45,550 nucleotides of DNA from Flintibacter muris. GTDB lineage: Bacteria > Bacillota > Clostridia > Oscillospirales > Oscillospiraceae. The notes under the pieces were generated by a model, which saw only the letters and a list, made by a program, of their open reading frames with translations, had not been told where the DNA came from and did no database searches. Location: assembly GCF_943192995.1 (NCBI RefSeq), contig NZ_CALPCP010000028.1:1-45550 (forward strand). Reading direction: 5' to 3'. Made by a program: the position numbers and the translations under genes. Shown piece after piece: positions 15,695 to 23,284 of the stretch (its first letter is position 1; each line of letters begins with the position of its first letter).

Positions 15695-16912
15695 ATGTCC
15701 AACACTCTCCCCTTTCAGCCGCTGCTCTTCGGCGGCGACATCAACGTATACAGCGTGGCCCGGGCCTTTCACGAGGCCTACGGGGTGCGCTCCATTGCCT
15801 TTGGCAAATACCCCTCCTTCCCCTGCCACAACAGCGCCATCATTGACTACCGGGTGTGCCCGGACAACGAGTCGGAGGAGGCCTTCCGCCGCAATGCTCA
15901 GGCGGTAGCGGCGGAGTTTGCTCACAAGAAGGTTATCCTGCTGGGCTGCGGGGACAGCTATGTCCAACTGGCCGCCCGCTGCAAAAACTCCCTGCCCGCC
16001 AACGTAATTGCCCCCTACATTGATGGGGCACTGCTGGATACCCTCATCAATAAGGAAAAATTCTACCAGCTGTGCGACCAGCACGGTATTGACCACCCGG
16101 CCACCTTTATCTACGACAAATCCATGGGCCACGATTTCACCCTGCCCTGGGGGCCGCCCTATATCGCCAAGCCCGCCGACAGCGTGGCCTACTGGGCCTG
16201 CGGCGACCACTCCCTGGCCAAGGTGTATATCTGCCAGAGCTGGGCGGAGCTGTTAGAGAGCCTGGATCACGTCTATGCCGCCGGCTATCAGGATCACATG
16301 GTCCTTCAGGAATTCATCCCCGGGGACGACAGCTACATGCGGGTGCTCACCAGCTACTCTGACCGGAACGCCCGGGTGACCACCATGTGCCTGGGCCACG
16401 TTCTGCTGGAGGAGCACTCCCCCCACGGTATCGGCAACCACGCCGTCATCCTCACCGAGTGCGCCGAGGAGCTGGAGCTGAAAATCAAGAGCCTGCTGGA
16501 ATCGCTGCGCTTTGTGGGCTTTTCCAACTTTGACATCAAGCTTGACCGGCGGGACGGCAAGTACAAGGCCTTTGAGATCAACTGCCGCCAGGGCCGGAGC
16601 AACTACTACGTTACCGGCGCGGGCCACAACATTGCCAAAATGGTGGTGGAGGACTGGGTTGAGGGCAGGGAGCTCCCCTTCCAGATGACCAAAAACCGCT
16701 CCCTGTGGCGGATGGTACCCAAACAGGTGGCCTTTAAATTCACCCCCAGGCAGTACCATGATGAGATGCGCGCCCTCATCAGGGCGGGGGCCGACTCCCA
16801 CTCCCTGGTCTACTCCAAGGACGCCTCCCTCAAGCGCCGCCTGCGGATATGCAAAAACCACCTGGGCAACATCAAGCGGTTTGACCAGTACAACAAGGTG
16901 CCGGAGGAATAA
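15695..16912 (+). CDS. ATP-grasp D-aspartate ligase-like enzyme
   Basis: 405 residues of the ATP-grasp carboxylate-amine ligase class. From memory it follows the plan of Enterococcus D-aspartate ligase Asl(fm): an N-terminal PLLFGGDINVYSVARAF (9-25), LLGCGDSYVQL near 97-107, PYIDGALLDTLINKEKFY near 113-130, LQEFIPGDDSYMRVL in the ATP-binding region, and FEINCRQGRSNYY, holding the metal-binding Glu-x-Asn. The Enterococcus enzyme activates D-Asp with ATP and attaches it to the lysine side chain of a peptidoglycan precursor. An aspartate/glutamate racemase and a Mur ligase follow, which fits. AGAGGT precedes the ATG. The acceptor here is unknown; L-amino acids are also possible substrates. Confidence 0.83.
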   Translation: MSNTLPFQPLLFGGDINVYSVARAFHEAYGVRSIAFGKYPSFPCHNSAIIDYRVCPDNESEEAFRRNAQAVAAEFAHKKVILLGCGDSYVQLAARCKNSLPANVIAPYIDGALLDTLINKEKFYQLCDQHGIDHPATFIYDKSMGHDFTLPWGPPYIAKPADSVAYWACGDHSLAKVYICQSWAELLESLDHVYAAGYQDHMVLQEFIPGDDSYMRVLTSYSDRNARVTTMCLGHVLLEEHSPHGIGNHAVILTECAEELELKIKSLLESLRFVGFSNFDIKLDRRDGKYKAFEINCRQGRSNYYVTGAGHNIAKMVVEDWVEGRELPFQMTKNRSLWRMVPKQVAFKFTPRQYHDEMRALIRAGADSHSLVYSKDASLKRRLRICKNHLGNIKRFDQYNKVPEE

Positions 16913-16915
16913 AGT

Positions 16916-17030
16916 CTCATCCGTCATTTGCTCCGCAAATGCCACCTTTCCCTAAAGGGGAAGGCGATTAAAATACACCCCCAAAAGCCTTCCCCTTTAG
17001 GGGAAGGTGCCCCCGAGGGGGGCGGATGAG
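16916..17030. repeat. Palindromic element C inside the operon
   Basis: A 115-base element with terminal inverted repeats CTCATCCG...CGGATGAG. Inside are ATTTGC-TCC-GCAAAT, a CCTTTCCC / GGGGAAGG hairpin and its inverted near-copy CCTTCCCCTTTAGGGGAAGG. The organisation resembles family A, but the sequence differs. It fills the gap between ligase and racemase genes. Confidence 0.7.
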
Positions 17031-17053
17031 GGGCCTTTGGATGTGATACCGTT

Positions 17054-17770
17054 ATGAATTACCGTCTTGGCGTTTTGGGCGGCATGGGCCCCCAGGCCAC
17101 CAACACCTTTTATCAGTTTGTCATTGACCGCACCGACGCCCGGTCCGACCAGGAGCATGTCAACGCTCTGATTCTGTCTGACAGCGACATGCCCGACCGC
17201 ACCGCCGCCATCCTGGGCGGGGAGCAGGACCGGGAGGCGGTTTACCGGCGCCTGCTGGACGACGCCAGGCTGCTGGAGCGGGCGGGGTGTACCTGCATTG
17301 CCGTCCCCTGCAACACCTCCCACTTCTTTTTGGACCGGGTGCAGGATCATGTGGGCATCCCCATCATCCATATGATCCGGGAGACCGCCCGGCTGCTGGC
17401 CTCCCAGGGGCTGAGGCGGCCCGGCATCCTGGCTACCGACGGCACAATCCAGACCGGGCTATACCAAAAGGAATTTTCCGCCGTAGGAATCCAGGCTGTA
17501 ATTCCCTCGCCTCAGACCCAAAAGCTGGTGATGTCTTTGATCTACGACGACGTAAAGGCCGGGCGGGACGGCGACCCCCAAAAATTTGCCGACATTCACC
17601 GGGACCTGCTGGCCCAGGGCTGCGACTGCGGCGTGCTGGCCTGTACAGAGCTGTCCGTCTTTGCCGACAAGCACCACCTGCCTCCCTTTTACACCGACGC
17701 CATGGCTGTGCTGGCCCAGCGGGCAGTGGAGGCATGTCACAAGCCTCTGCGGCATATTTTTATTAAATAA
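17054..17770 (+). CDS. Aspartate/glutamate racemase family protein
   Basis: 238 residues, the usual length for the PLP-independent Asp/Glu racemase family. It begins with GVLGGMGPQAT. Both catalytic cysteines are present: C86 in AVPCNTSH and C197 in VLACTELS. The most likely reaction is L-Asp to D-Asp, judged from the adjoining D-aspartate-ligase-like gene; sequence alone does not exclude glutamate or other amino acids. The ribosome site is poor (only GGATGTG nearby), unlike its neighbours. It lies after the palindromic element at 16916 and 20 bases before the Mur ligase. Confidence 0.87.
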   Translation: MNYRLGVLGGMGPQATNTFYQFVIDRTDARSDQEHVNALILSDSDMPDRTAAILGGEQDREAVYRRLLDDARLLERAGCTCIAVPCNTSHFFLDRVQDHVGIPIIHMIRETARLLASQGLRRPGILATDGTIQTGLYQKEFSAVGIQAVIPSPQTQKLVMSLIYDDVKAGRDGDPQKFADIHRDLLAQGCDCGVLACTELSVFADKHHLPPFYTDAMAVLAQRAVEACHKPLRHIFIK

Positions 17771-17790
17771 TACTCCAAGGAGTGACCTCT

Positions 17791-19749
17791 ATGGCTAAAA
17801 CTTCCCTCAACGACTATATCGCCCTTTTGGAGGAGCGCTCCCTGCTGGCCGGACCCGTCCCGGAGACCCTGGACCGGTCTGCCGCTGTGGAACTGGTGTC
17901 CTACGACTCCCGGGAGGTGGTTCCCGGCACGCTGTTTATCTGCAAGGGGGCTCACTTCAAGGCGGAGTTTTTGAAAATGGCCCAGGACAGAGGGGCCATA
18001 GCCTATGTGAGCGAGACGGCCTATCCCCAGTCGCCCCTGCCATGCATCCTGGTGAACAATATGCGCCTTACCATTGCCCCTCTGGCCGACCGGTTTTACG
18101 GCCACCCCTCGGGAAAGCTGAAGGTAATCGGCCTGACGGGAACCAAGGGCAAATCCTCCACCGCCTACTATCTAAAGTCCATTCTGGACGAGTATCTGGC
18201 GGAACAGGGCAGGCCGGAGAGCGGCATTATCTCCTCCATTGACACCTACGACGGGGTGGACCGCTTCGAGTCCCACATCACCACCCCTGACGCGCTGGAC
18301 CTCCAGCGGCATTTTGACCATGCGGTCTGCTCCGGGCTGGAATATCTCACCATGGAGGTGTCCAGCCAGGCGCTGAAATATCACCGCTCTTTGTGTACCG
18401 ACTTCGCCGCCGCCTGCTTCCTCAATATCGGCCTGGACCACATCTCGCCCATTGAGCACCCGGATTTTGAGGATTATTTCTCCTCAAAGCTGCGGATTTT
18501 CTCCCAGGGGGCGATCAACTGCGTCAATCTGGACTGCGATCACGCAGACCGTGTCCTGGCCGCCGCCCAGAGGGCGGGCAGCCCTGTCTACACCTTCTCC
18601 CAGAGGGATGGGGAGGCAGACGTCTTCGCCTCACAGATCCGCAAGCGGGGAGGGGACATCCTTTTTCGGGTACGCACCCGGCGGTATGAGCGGGAGTTCC
18701 GTCTGACCATGCCCGGGCTGTTCAATGTGGAAAACGCCCTGGCCGCCATTGCGGTGTGCGAGGCGCTGGGGGTTCCTCAGCGACACATCTACGTGGGCCT
18801 GATGAGGGCCAGGGTGCCGGGACGGATGGAGGTCTACTCCAACGCCGACGAGACTGTCACCGCTATTGTGGACTACGCCCACAACCGCATGAGCTTCGAA
18901 ACTCTGTTCCGCTCCGTCCAGGCGGAGTACCCCGGGCGGAGGATTGTCGCCGTTTTTGGCTGTCCCGGCCTGAAAGCCCTGGACCGGCGGCGTGACCTGG
19001 GGGAAATCTCCGGCAAGCACTCCAACCTTGTCGTCCTCACCGAGGAGGACAGCGGGGAGGAGGACACCCTGTCCATCTGCCAGCAGATCGCGGAGCATGT
19101 GGCACAGCAGGGTTGTCAATACCTGATCGAGACCAACCGGGGCGAGGCCATCCGCCAGGCTGTGCTGAGCTGTCAGGAGCCCTCCGTTTTGCTCATCACC
19201 GGAAAAGGGCAGGAGACCAGGCAGAAGCGGGGACAGGAATATGTGGAGGTGCCCACTGATGTGGAGTATGTCCGCAGCTTTCTCCAGGAGTACGACGCCG
19301 CTCATGGCTTGGATGGCATGGCCAAGGTACGGGGACTGCTCTCCCTGCTGCCCGCGCTGAAAAAGCACAGCGGAAAAAAGGCGGCGGTCCGGTGCGCCGC
19401 CCCCGACGGCGGCCTGCTCCAGGATGTGGACGCCCTGCGTACTGTGGGGATGGAGGTGTCTCTGCTCCAGCCGGGGGAGGAGCTGCCCCAGGACACGGAC
19501 TATCTGGTATACCTCACCCCCATGGGTGCGGAAAACCAGCTGTCCACGGGCCGCATGGACGCCAGACGGGCGGAGGAGCTGCTGTCCGCCGGCCTTGTGG
19601 CCGGGGAGCTGGCCCCCATGGTGGAGCACTGCCTGGAGGCGCTCCGCTCCACCGCGGCGGAGGCCGCCATTCTGGACAGCTCCGCCGAACACGCCCTGCT
19701 GCTGTACCTGCTGGACCAGCAGACACCGGGGATGATGATGACAAAATAA
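17791..19749 (+). CDS. MurE-like ligase fused to a degenerate acetylglutamate kinase-like domain
   Basis: 652 residues; ordinary MurE has about 490. Residues 1-500 make the three Mur ligase domains: LTGTKGKSST P-loop (115-124), TTPDALDL (164-171), EVSSQAL (189-195), DYAHN (361-365) and GKGQE (471-475). The position where meso-DAP enzymes carry DNPR reads EEDSGEED (418-425), so the added amino acid is probably not meso-DAP by the usual contact. Residues about 510-652 resemble the end of N-acetylglutamate kinase: YLTPMGAENQ (574-583), ARRAEELLSAGLVAGELAPM (591-610), EAAILDSSAEHALLLYLL (624-641). The glycine-rich kinase start is absent, so this part is probably a binding domain. The ATG at 17791 has AAGGAGTG upstream; a GTG nine bases earlier is less likely. 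Last gene of the operon. Confidence 0.85.
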   Translation: MAKTSLNDYIALLEERSLLAGPVPETLDRSAAVELVSYDSREVVPGTLFICKGAHFKAEFLKMAQDRGAIAYVSETAYPQSPLPCILVNNMRLTIAPLADRFYGHPSGKLKVIGLTGTKGKSSTAYYLKSILDEYLAEQGRPESGIISSIDTYDGVDRFESHITTPDALDLQRHFDHAVCSGLEYLTMEVSSQALKYHRSLCTDFAAACFLNIGLDHISPIEHPDFEDYFSSKLRIFSQGAINCVNLDCDHADRVLAAAQRAGSPVYTFSQRDGEADVFASQIRKRGGDILFRVRTRRYEREFRLTMPGLFNVENALAAIAVCEALGVPQRHIYVGLMRARVPGRMEVYSNADETVTAIVDYAHNRMSFETLFRSVQAEYPGRRIVAVFGCPGLKALDRRRDLGEISGKHSNLVVLTEEDSGEEDTLSICQQIAEHVAQQGCQYLIETNRGEAIRQAVLSCQEPSVLLITGKGQETRQKRGQEYVEVPTDVEYVRSFLQEYDAAHGLDGMAKVRGLLSLLPALKKHSGKKAAVRCAAPDGGLLQDVDALRTVGMEVSLLQPGEELPQDTDYLVYLTPMGAENQLSTGRMDARRAEELLSAGLVAGELAPMVEHCLEALRSTAAEAAILDSSAEHALLLYLLDQQTPGMMMTK

Positions 19750-19780
19750 ATTTGGGGAATGCCCTTTCGCAGATTTTAAC

Positions 19781-19837
19781 GTAGGGGCGGCCTGTGGCCG
19801 CCCCCTACAGATTACACCAATTCTTGAGGATTGCGTT
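19781..19837. repeat. Family B palindromic repeat, copy 3
   Basis: GTAGGGGCGGCC-TGT-GGCCGCCCCCTAC then a tail ACAGATTACACCAATTC close to copy 2. Lies just after the Mur ligase stop. Confidence 0.7.
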
Positions 19838-19947
19838 TTTCGAAGCAAAACATACGAAGTAAACAGAGCTTGCACAGACCTCATTTGCTTTGCACATTTC
19901 GCCTGCGGCAAAATACAATCCTCCGCCCCAGTTTGCGAACTGGGGCA

Positions 19948-19972
19948 CCTCCTTTCAACAGGAGGCTTTTTT
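19948..19972 (+). terminator. Terminator of the D-aspartate/Mur operon
   Basis: CCTCCT / AGGAGG around a six-base loop followed by CTTTTTT. An extra hairpin, CCCCAGTT-TGCG-AACTGGGG, lies immediately before it at 19926-19945. Confidence 0.7.
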
Positions 19973-19990
19973 GCCTGTGAGCGGGCAGGG

Positions 19991-20584
19991 TTATCCGTTA
20001 AATTTTCCCATCCCCCGGTCAATGCCCTCAGCTAGGACGCACTCGACGGCGTCGGCGGCCCGTTTGACGGCGGCGTCAATGGTCTTCTTATCCTCGCCAA
20101 CGAACTTGCCCAGCACCCAGTCGGCCAGGTCGTAGTCGGGGTGGGGCTTTTCTCCCACGCCTACCCGCAGCCGGGGAAATTGGTCGGTGCCCAGGTGCTG
20201 GATGATATTTTTCAGCCCGTTGTGCCCTCCAGCGGACCCCTTCACCCGGATGCGCAGCCGTCCCAGGGCCAGGGCGGTGTCGTCAGACACCACCAGCACA
20301 TGGTCGGGGGGGATTTTATAAAAATCCACCGCCTGACGCACCGCCTCTCCGGACAGGTTCATATAGGTGACGGGCTTCATCACCAGCACCTTTTCCCCGC
20401 TGATGGCAAGGACATTGGTCAGCGCCTTGAATTTCAGCCGCTGGATGGGTTTTCCTTGGCGCTCCGCAATCTCGTCGGCCACCATGTAGCCCACATTGTG
20501 GCGGGTATTTTCATACTTGTCCCCCGGGTTGCCCAGGCAGACCAGCAGCCAGCTCACACCGCCGGCATCTTTTTTGAAAAACAT
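19991..20584 (-). CDS. pth: Peptidyl-tRNA hydrolase
   Basis: 197 residues, the normal length of bacterial Pth. It cleaves peptidyl-tRNA released from ribosomes so that the tRNA can be reused. Visible motifs: VCLGNPGDKYENTRHNVGY (residues 15-33, with the catalytic His in HNVG), KPVTYMNLSGE, and SAGGHNGLKN later. The N-terminus carries a short extra MFFKKDAGG segment. The first ATG was kept because GAGGAA lies seven bases upstream. It lies about 170 bases after prs; a hairpin sits in the leader. Confidence 0.93.
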   Translation of the reverse strand: MFFKKDAGGVSWLLVCLGNPGDKYENTRHNVGYMVADEIAERQGKPIQRLKFKALTNVLAISGEKVLVMKPVTYMNLSGEAVRQAVDFYKIPPDHVLVVSDDTALALGRLRIRVKGSAGGHNGLKNIIQHLGTDQFPRLRVGVGEKPHPDYDLADWVLGKFVGEDKKTIDAAVKRAADAVECVLAEGIDRGMGKFNG

Positions 20585-20602
20585 AGCGGATTCCTCGCAG
20601 AA

Positions 20603-20628
20603 ATTTCGCCGCCCGCAGGCGGCGAAAT
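20603..20628 (-). other. Perfect hairpin in the pth leader
   Basis: ATTTCGCCGCC / GGCGGCGAAAT, 11 paired bases with a CGCA loop, about 20 bases before the pth start. No T-tract follows, so it is not an obvious terminator. It may be a short repeat or a messenger-stabilising structure. Confidence 0.5.
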
Positions 20629-20728
20629 GAATTTAAATCGGTTTTTGGGGCAGCTTTGCCGTTCCAAAAACACTTCTCTCGGCCGCAAGTGTGCCCGAAA
20701 GGCGCGCGCAGTCGGCCGCAGCTCCCTC

Positions 20729-20753
20729 AAAAAAGCGGCATGGCCGCTTTTTT
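20729..20753 (-). terminator. Terminator of prs
   Basis: AAAAAAGCGGC / GCCGCTTTTTT hairpin with a three-base loop, two bases after the prs stop codon. Confidence 0.85.
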
Positions 20754-20755
20754 GA

Positions 20756-21739
20756 TTAGAGGAACAGGGGAGACACGGAGGTCTCCATATAGATGTGGCT
20801 GATGGCCTCGGCAAAGAGGTGGGCCACGGAGATGTAGCGGATCTTATTGCACTGGACACCTTCCCTGGCGGGGATGGTGTTCAGGAAGACCACCTCGTCC
20901 AGCACACTGTCCTGGATGCGCTGGATGGCGGGGCCGGAGAGCACGCCGTGGGAGGCGCAGGCGGTGACATCCTTGGCGCCGCCGATCTCCACCAAAGCTT
21001 TGGCCGCGTGGCACAGGGAGCCGCCGGTGTCCACCATGTCGTCCAGGAGGATAACCCGCTTGTCCCGCACATCGCCGATAATGTTCATAACCTCAGAGGA
21101 GTTGGCCTTCTGCCGCCGCTTGTCCACAATGGCCAGGGGCATATTCAGCTTTTGGGCAAAGGCCCGGGCCCGGGCTACGGAGCCCACGTCGGGGGAGACC
21201 ACCATGGTGTCCTCCTTGCTGTCTTTAAACTTGCGGTTGAAGTAGTCCACAAAGATGGGGGATCCCAGCATATTGTCCACGGGAATGTCGAAGAAACCCT
21301 GGATCTGGTTGGCGTGGAGGTCCATGGTCAGCACCCGGTCGGCGCCGGCGGTGGTAATCAGGTTGGCCACCAGCTTGGCGGAGATGGGGTCACGGGGCTT
21401 GGTCTTCCGGTCCTGCCTGGCGTAGCCAAAGTAGGGGATCACGGCGGTAATCCGGCCGGCGGAGGCCCGCTTCAGGGCGTCAATCATAATGAGCAGCTCC
21501 ATCAGCGCGTCGTTGACGGTGCTGGCCTTTCCATCCTTGACAAAGGCGCAGGTGGACTGCACCACGAAGACGTCCGAGCCCCGGACCGTCTCATAGATGG
21601 AGGCGTAGTTTTCCCCGTCGGAAAAGGCGCCTATCTCTGAGTTCCCCAGGGGGGTACCCAGCTCCTTGCAGATGTCCTTGGCCAGTGCGGGGTTGGAGTT
21701 GCCTGTGATGACTTTGATGTCCTTGCCATGTGCAATCAT
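20756..21739 (-). CDS. prs: Ribose-phosphate pyrophosphokinase (PRPP synthetase)
   Basis: 327 residues, close to the usual 315. It makes PRPP from ribose-5-phosphate and ATP for purine, pyrimidine, histidine and tryptophan synthesis. Motifs: FSDGENYASI near 40 (the FxDGE start), YFGYARQDRK (ATP-binding loop), MDLHANQIQGFF, and RVILLDDMVDTGGSL (PRPP loop). GGGAGG lies nine bases before the ATG. Downstream of a GlmU-related gene, recalling the glmU-prs pair of Bacillus. The final ten residues (METSVSPLFL) form a short terminal tail. Confidence 0.95.
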   Translation of the reverse strand: MIAHGKDIKVITGNSNPALAKDICKELGTPLGNSEIGAFSDGENYASIYETVRGSDVFVVQSTCAFVKDGKASTVNDALMELLIMIDALKRASAGRITAVIPYFGYARQDRKTKPRDPISAKLVANLITTAGADRVLTMDLHANQIQGFFDIPVDNMLGSPIFVDYFNRKFKDSKEDTMVVSPDVGSVARARAFAQKLNMPLAIVDKRRQKANSSEVMNIIGDVRDKRVILLDDMVDTGGSLCHAAKALVEIGGAKDVTACASHGVLSGPAIQRIQDSVLDEVVFLNTIPAREGVQCNKIRYISVAHLFAEAISHIYMETSVSPLFL

Positions 21740-21811
21740 GTACTATATCCTCCCATTTTTTATATCGGCTCCCCGGCCGTTTCTTATGTCTCCTTGCTGT
21801 GAGGCCGCTGC

Positions 21812-22495
21812 TCACTGAGTTTCTTTTTCTATCCGGTTCTCCCTGGCCCAGCCCTTTTTGACCTGCTGGCGGGCCCGGCCGATGGCCATAGCCTCCTCCG
21901 GAACCAGATCTGTCACCGTGGTGCCGGCGGCAATAAATGCTCCGTCCTCCACGGTAACCGGCGCTATAAAGTTGGTGTTGCAGCCCACAAACACATGGCT
22001 GCCAATGGTGGTGCGGTGCTTGTGAAAGCCGTCGTAATTGCAGGTGACGGTGCCGCAGCCAAAGTTGCAGTCCTCACCCACGTCGCTGTCCCCCACATAG
22101 GTCAGGTGGGCCATCTTGGTTCCCCTGCCCAGGTTGCAGTTTTTCAGTTGGACAAAGGCCCCTATTTTAGAGCCCTCCCCTACCACGCAGTGGGGCCGGA
22201 TATGGGTATAGGGGCCGATCTGGCAGTTTCTCCCAATAGTGCTCTCCTCACACTGGGAGGCGTTGACGGTACAGCCCTCCTCCACGGTACAGTCTGTTAT
22301 CATCACCTGGGGGCCAATGGTGCAGTTGGGGCCGATCACCGTCTTGCCCCGGAGAATGGTGCCGGGGAGCAGAAGCGTGCCCGCTCCCACCGTGACCTCC
22401 TCCTCCACATATACGGCGGCGGGGTCCATCATGGACACCCCCGCTGCCAGCAGCTGCTCCCGTTTTGCTTGAAGGGAAGCGGAATAGTCGTTCAT
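21812..22495 (-). CDS. Stand-alone GlmU-type acetyltransferase domain
   Basis: 227 residues, all left-handed beta helix of the hexapeptide-repeat class. It corresponds only to the C-terminal half of GlmU, beginning at the linker helix (GVSMMDPAAVYVEE, residues 19-32). The catalytic histidine is in AHLTYVGD (H130), the acceptor site in TCNYDGFHKH (151-160). GlmU's acetyltransferase makes N-acetylglucosamine-1-phosphate; the uridylyltransferase half is missing. AGGAGG precedes the ATG, and the upstream region is a stop-containing intergenic stretch, so this is a natural start, not a break. The gene beside prs supports descent from glmU. Confidence 0.82.
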   Translation of the reverse strand: MNDYSASLQAKREQLLAAGVSMMDPAAVYVEEEVTVGAGTLLLPGTILRGKTVIGPNCTIGPQVMITDCTVEEGCTVNASQCEESTIGRNCQIGPYTHIRPHCVVGEGSKIGAFVQLKNCNLGRGTKMAHLTYVGDSDVGEDCNFGCGTVTCNYDGFHKHRTTIGSHVFVGCNTNFIAPVTVEDGAFIAAGTTVTDLVPEEAMAIGRARQQVKKGWARENRIEKETQ

Positions 22496-22633
22496 AGTGT
22501 TCCTCCTATAATCAGGACCCATACGTCCAGGGGCCATTATAACATATATTTGTCCGCATTTCCACCTTTAGGGAATTTTTTTCATTCAGCTGAAAATGCC
22601 AATTTTTCATTGAACGCATTCAAAAGCTGACAA

Positions 22634-22664
22634 AAACCGCCCCCCTGTTTCCGGGGAGGGCGGT
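22634..22664 (-). terminator. Terminator after the HD-domain gene
   Basis: ACCGCCCTCCCC / GGGGGGCGGT hairpin on the minus strand with loop GGAAACA, followed by TTTTTG. Confidence 0.8.
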
Positions 22665-22674
22665 CAAATGTCTT

Positions 22675-23187
22675 TTATTGGCACACAGGAACCAGCGGAC
22701 GCACCCCAAGGCGCTCCCGGAGCCGGGAGGGCCGGCAGATGCGGGACATCTCCAGTCCGGCGCAGATGGTGTCCACCAGGTCTACCATCCAGGCCTCCAA
22801 AGACCGGGGCAGCGCGCCCCCCAGCGGCCACATGTGGGAGAGGATGATATTCCGCTCCTTGGGGGTGAGGGGGGTGAGTGTGGCGGCGTTTCGGGCGGCA
22901 AACCGGGGGTGGTCAAAGCACTGGTTGCCGGGGTGGGCGGTCTTGTCATGGGAATCGTAGAGGTACAGATCGTGGAGCAGGGCCCCCCGGACTGCGGAGC
23001 GCACATCCAGCCGGAGCAGCCGGGCCACCCGGTAGGTGGAAAAGGCCACAAACAGGGAGTGGTCCAGGGTGGTCACCGGGCCGTGATGCTTCCACCGGCC
23101 CATCATCCGCACCTGGTCGGAGTTCAGCAGCTCACGGGTCAGGTCCACAAATTCCCGCTCCCGCAGCCTTCGCGTTTCATGGCTCAT
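22675..23187 (-). CDS. HD-domain phosphohydrolase
   Basis: 170 residues. The HD signature is GALLHDLYLYD around residue 70, with preceding TTLDHSLFVA and later HMWPLGGALP that supply further histidines of the metal site. Members hydrolyse phosphate esters or nucleotides; the substrate here is unknown. The chosen ATG has AAAGGA at nine bases; an in-frame ATG 78 bases upstream (23265) lies in AT-rich leader DNA and adds unrelated sequence. Transcribed alone, with its own terminator. Confidence 0.82.
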   Translation of the reverse strand: MSHETRRLREREFVDLTRELLNSDQVRMMGRWKHHGPVTTLDHSLFVAFSTYRVARLLRLDVRSAVRGALLHDLYLYDSHDKTAHPGNQCFDHPRFAARNAATLTPLTPKERNIILSHMWPLGGALPRSLEAWMVDLVDTICAGLEMSRICRPSRLRERLGVRPLVPVCQ

Positions 23188-23284
23188 TGGAATCAGTCCT
23201 TTCTGTCCCGTCTGGGACTTTATGTGTTCTGTCCACATCATACACGAAGTCCGGAAAATTGTCATCTGAAAATTTTTACCAATT

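Noticed and set aside
16916..17030. Element C considered as a rho-independent terminator splitting the operon
   Set aside because: Strong stems but no T-tract after them, and the genes on both sides fit one pathway.
18631..20022. Minus-strand frame of 463 residues opposite the Mur ligase and through the following gap
   Set aside because: It runs through a family B repeat, a terminator and the antisense of Mur motifs, with no start signal.
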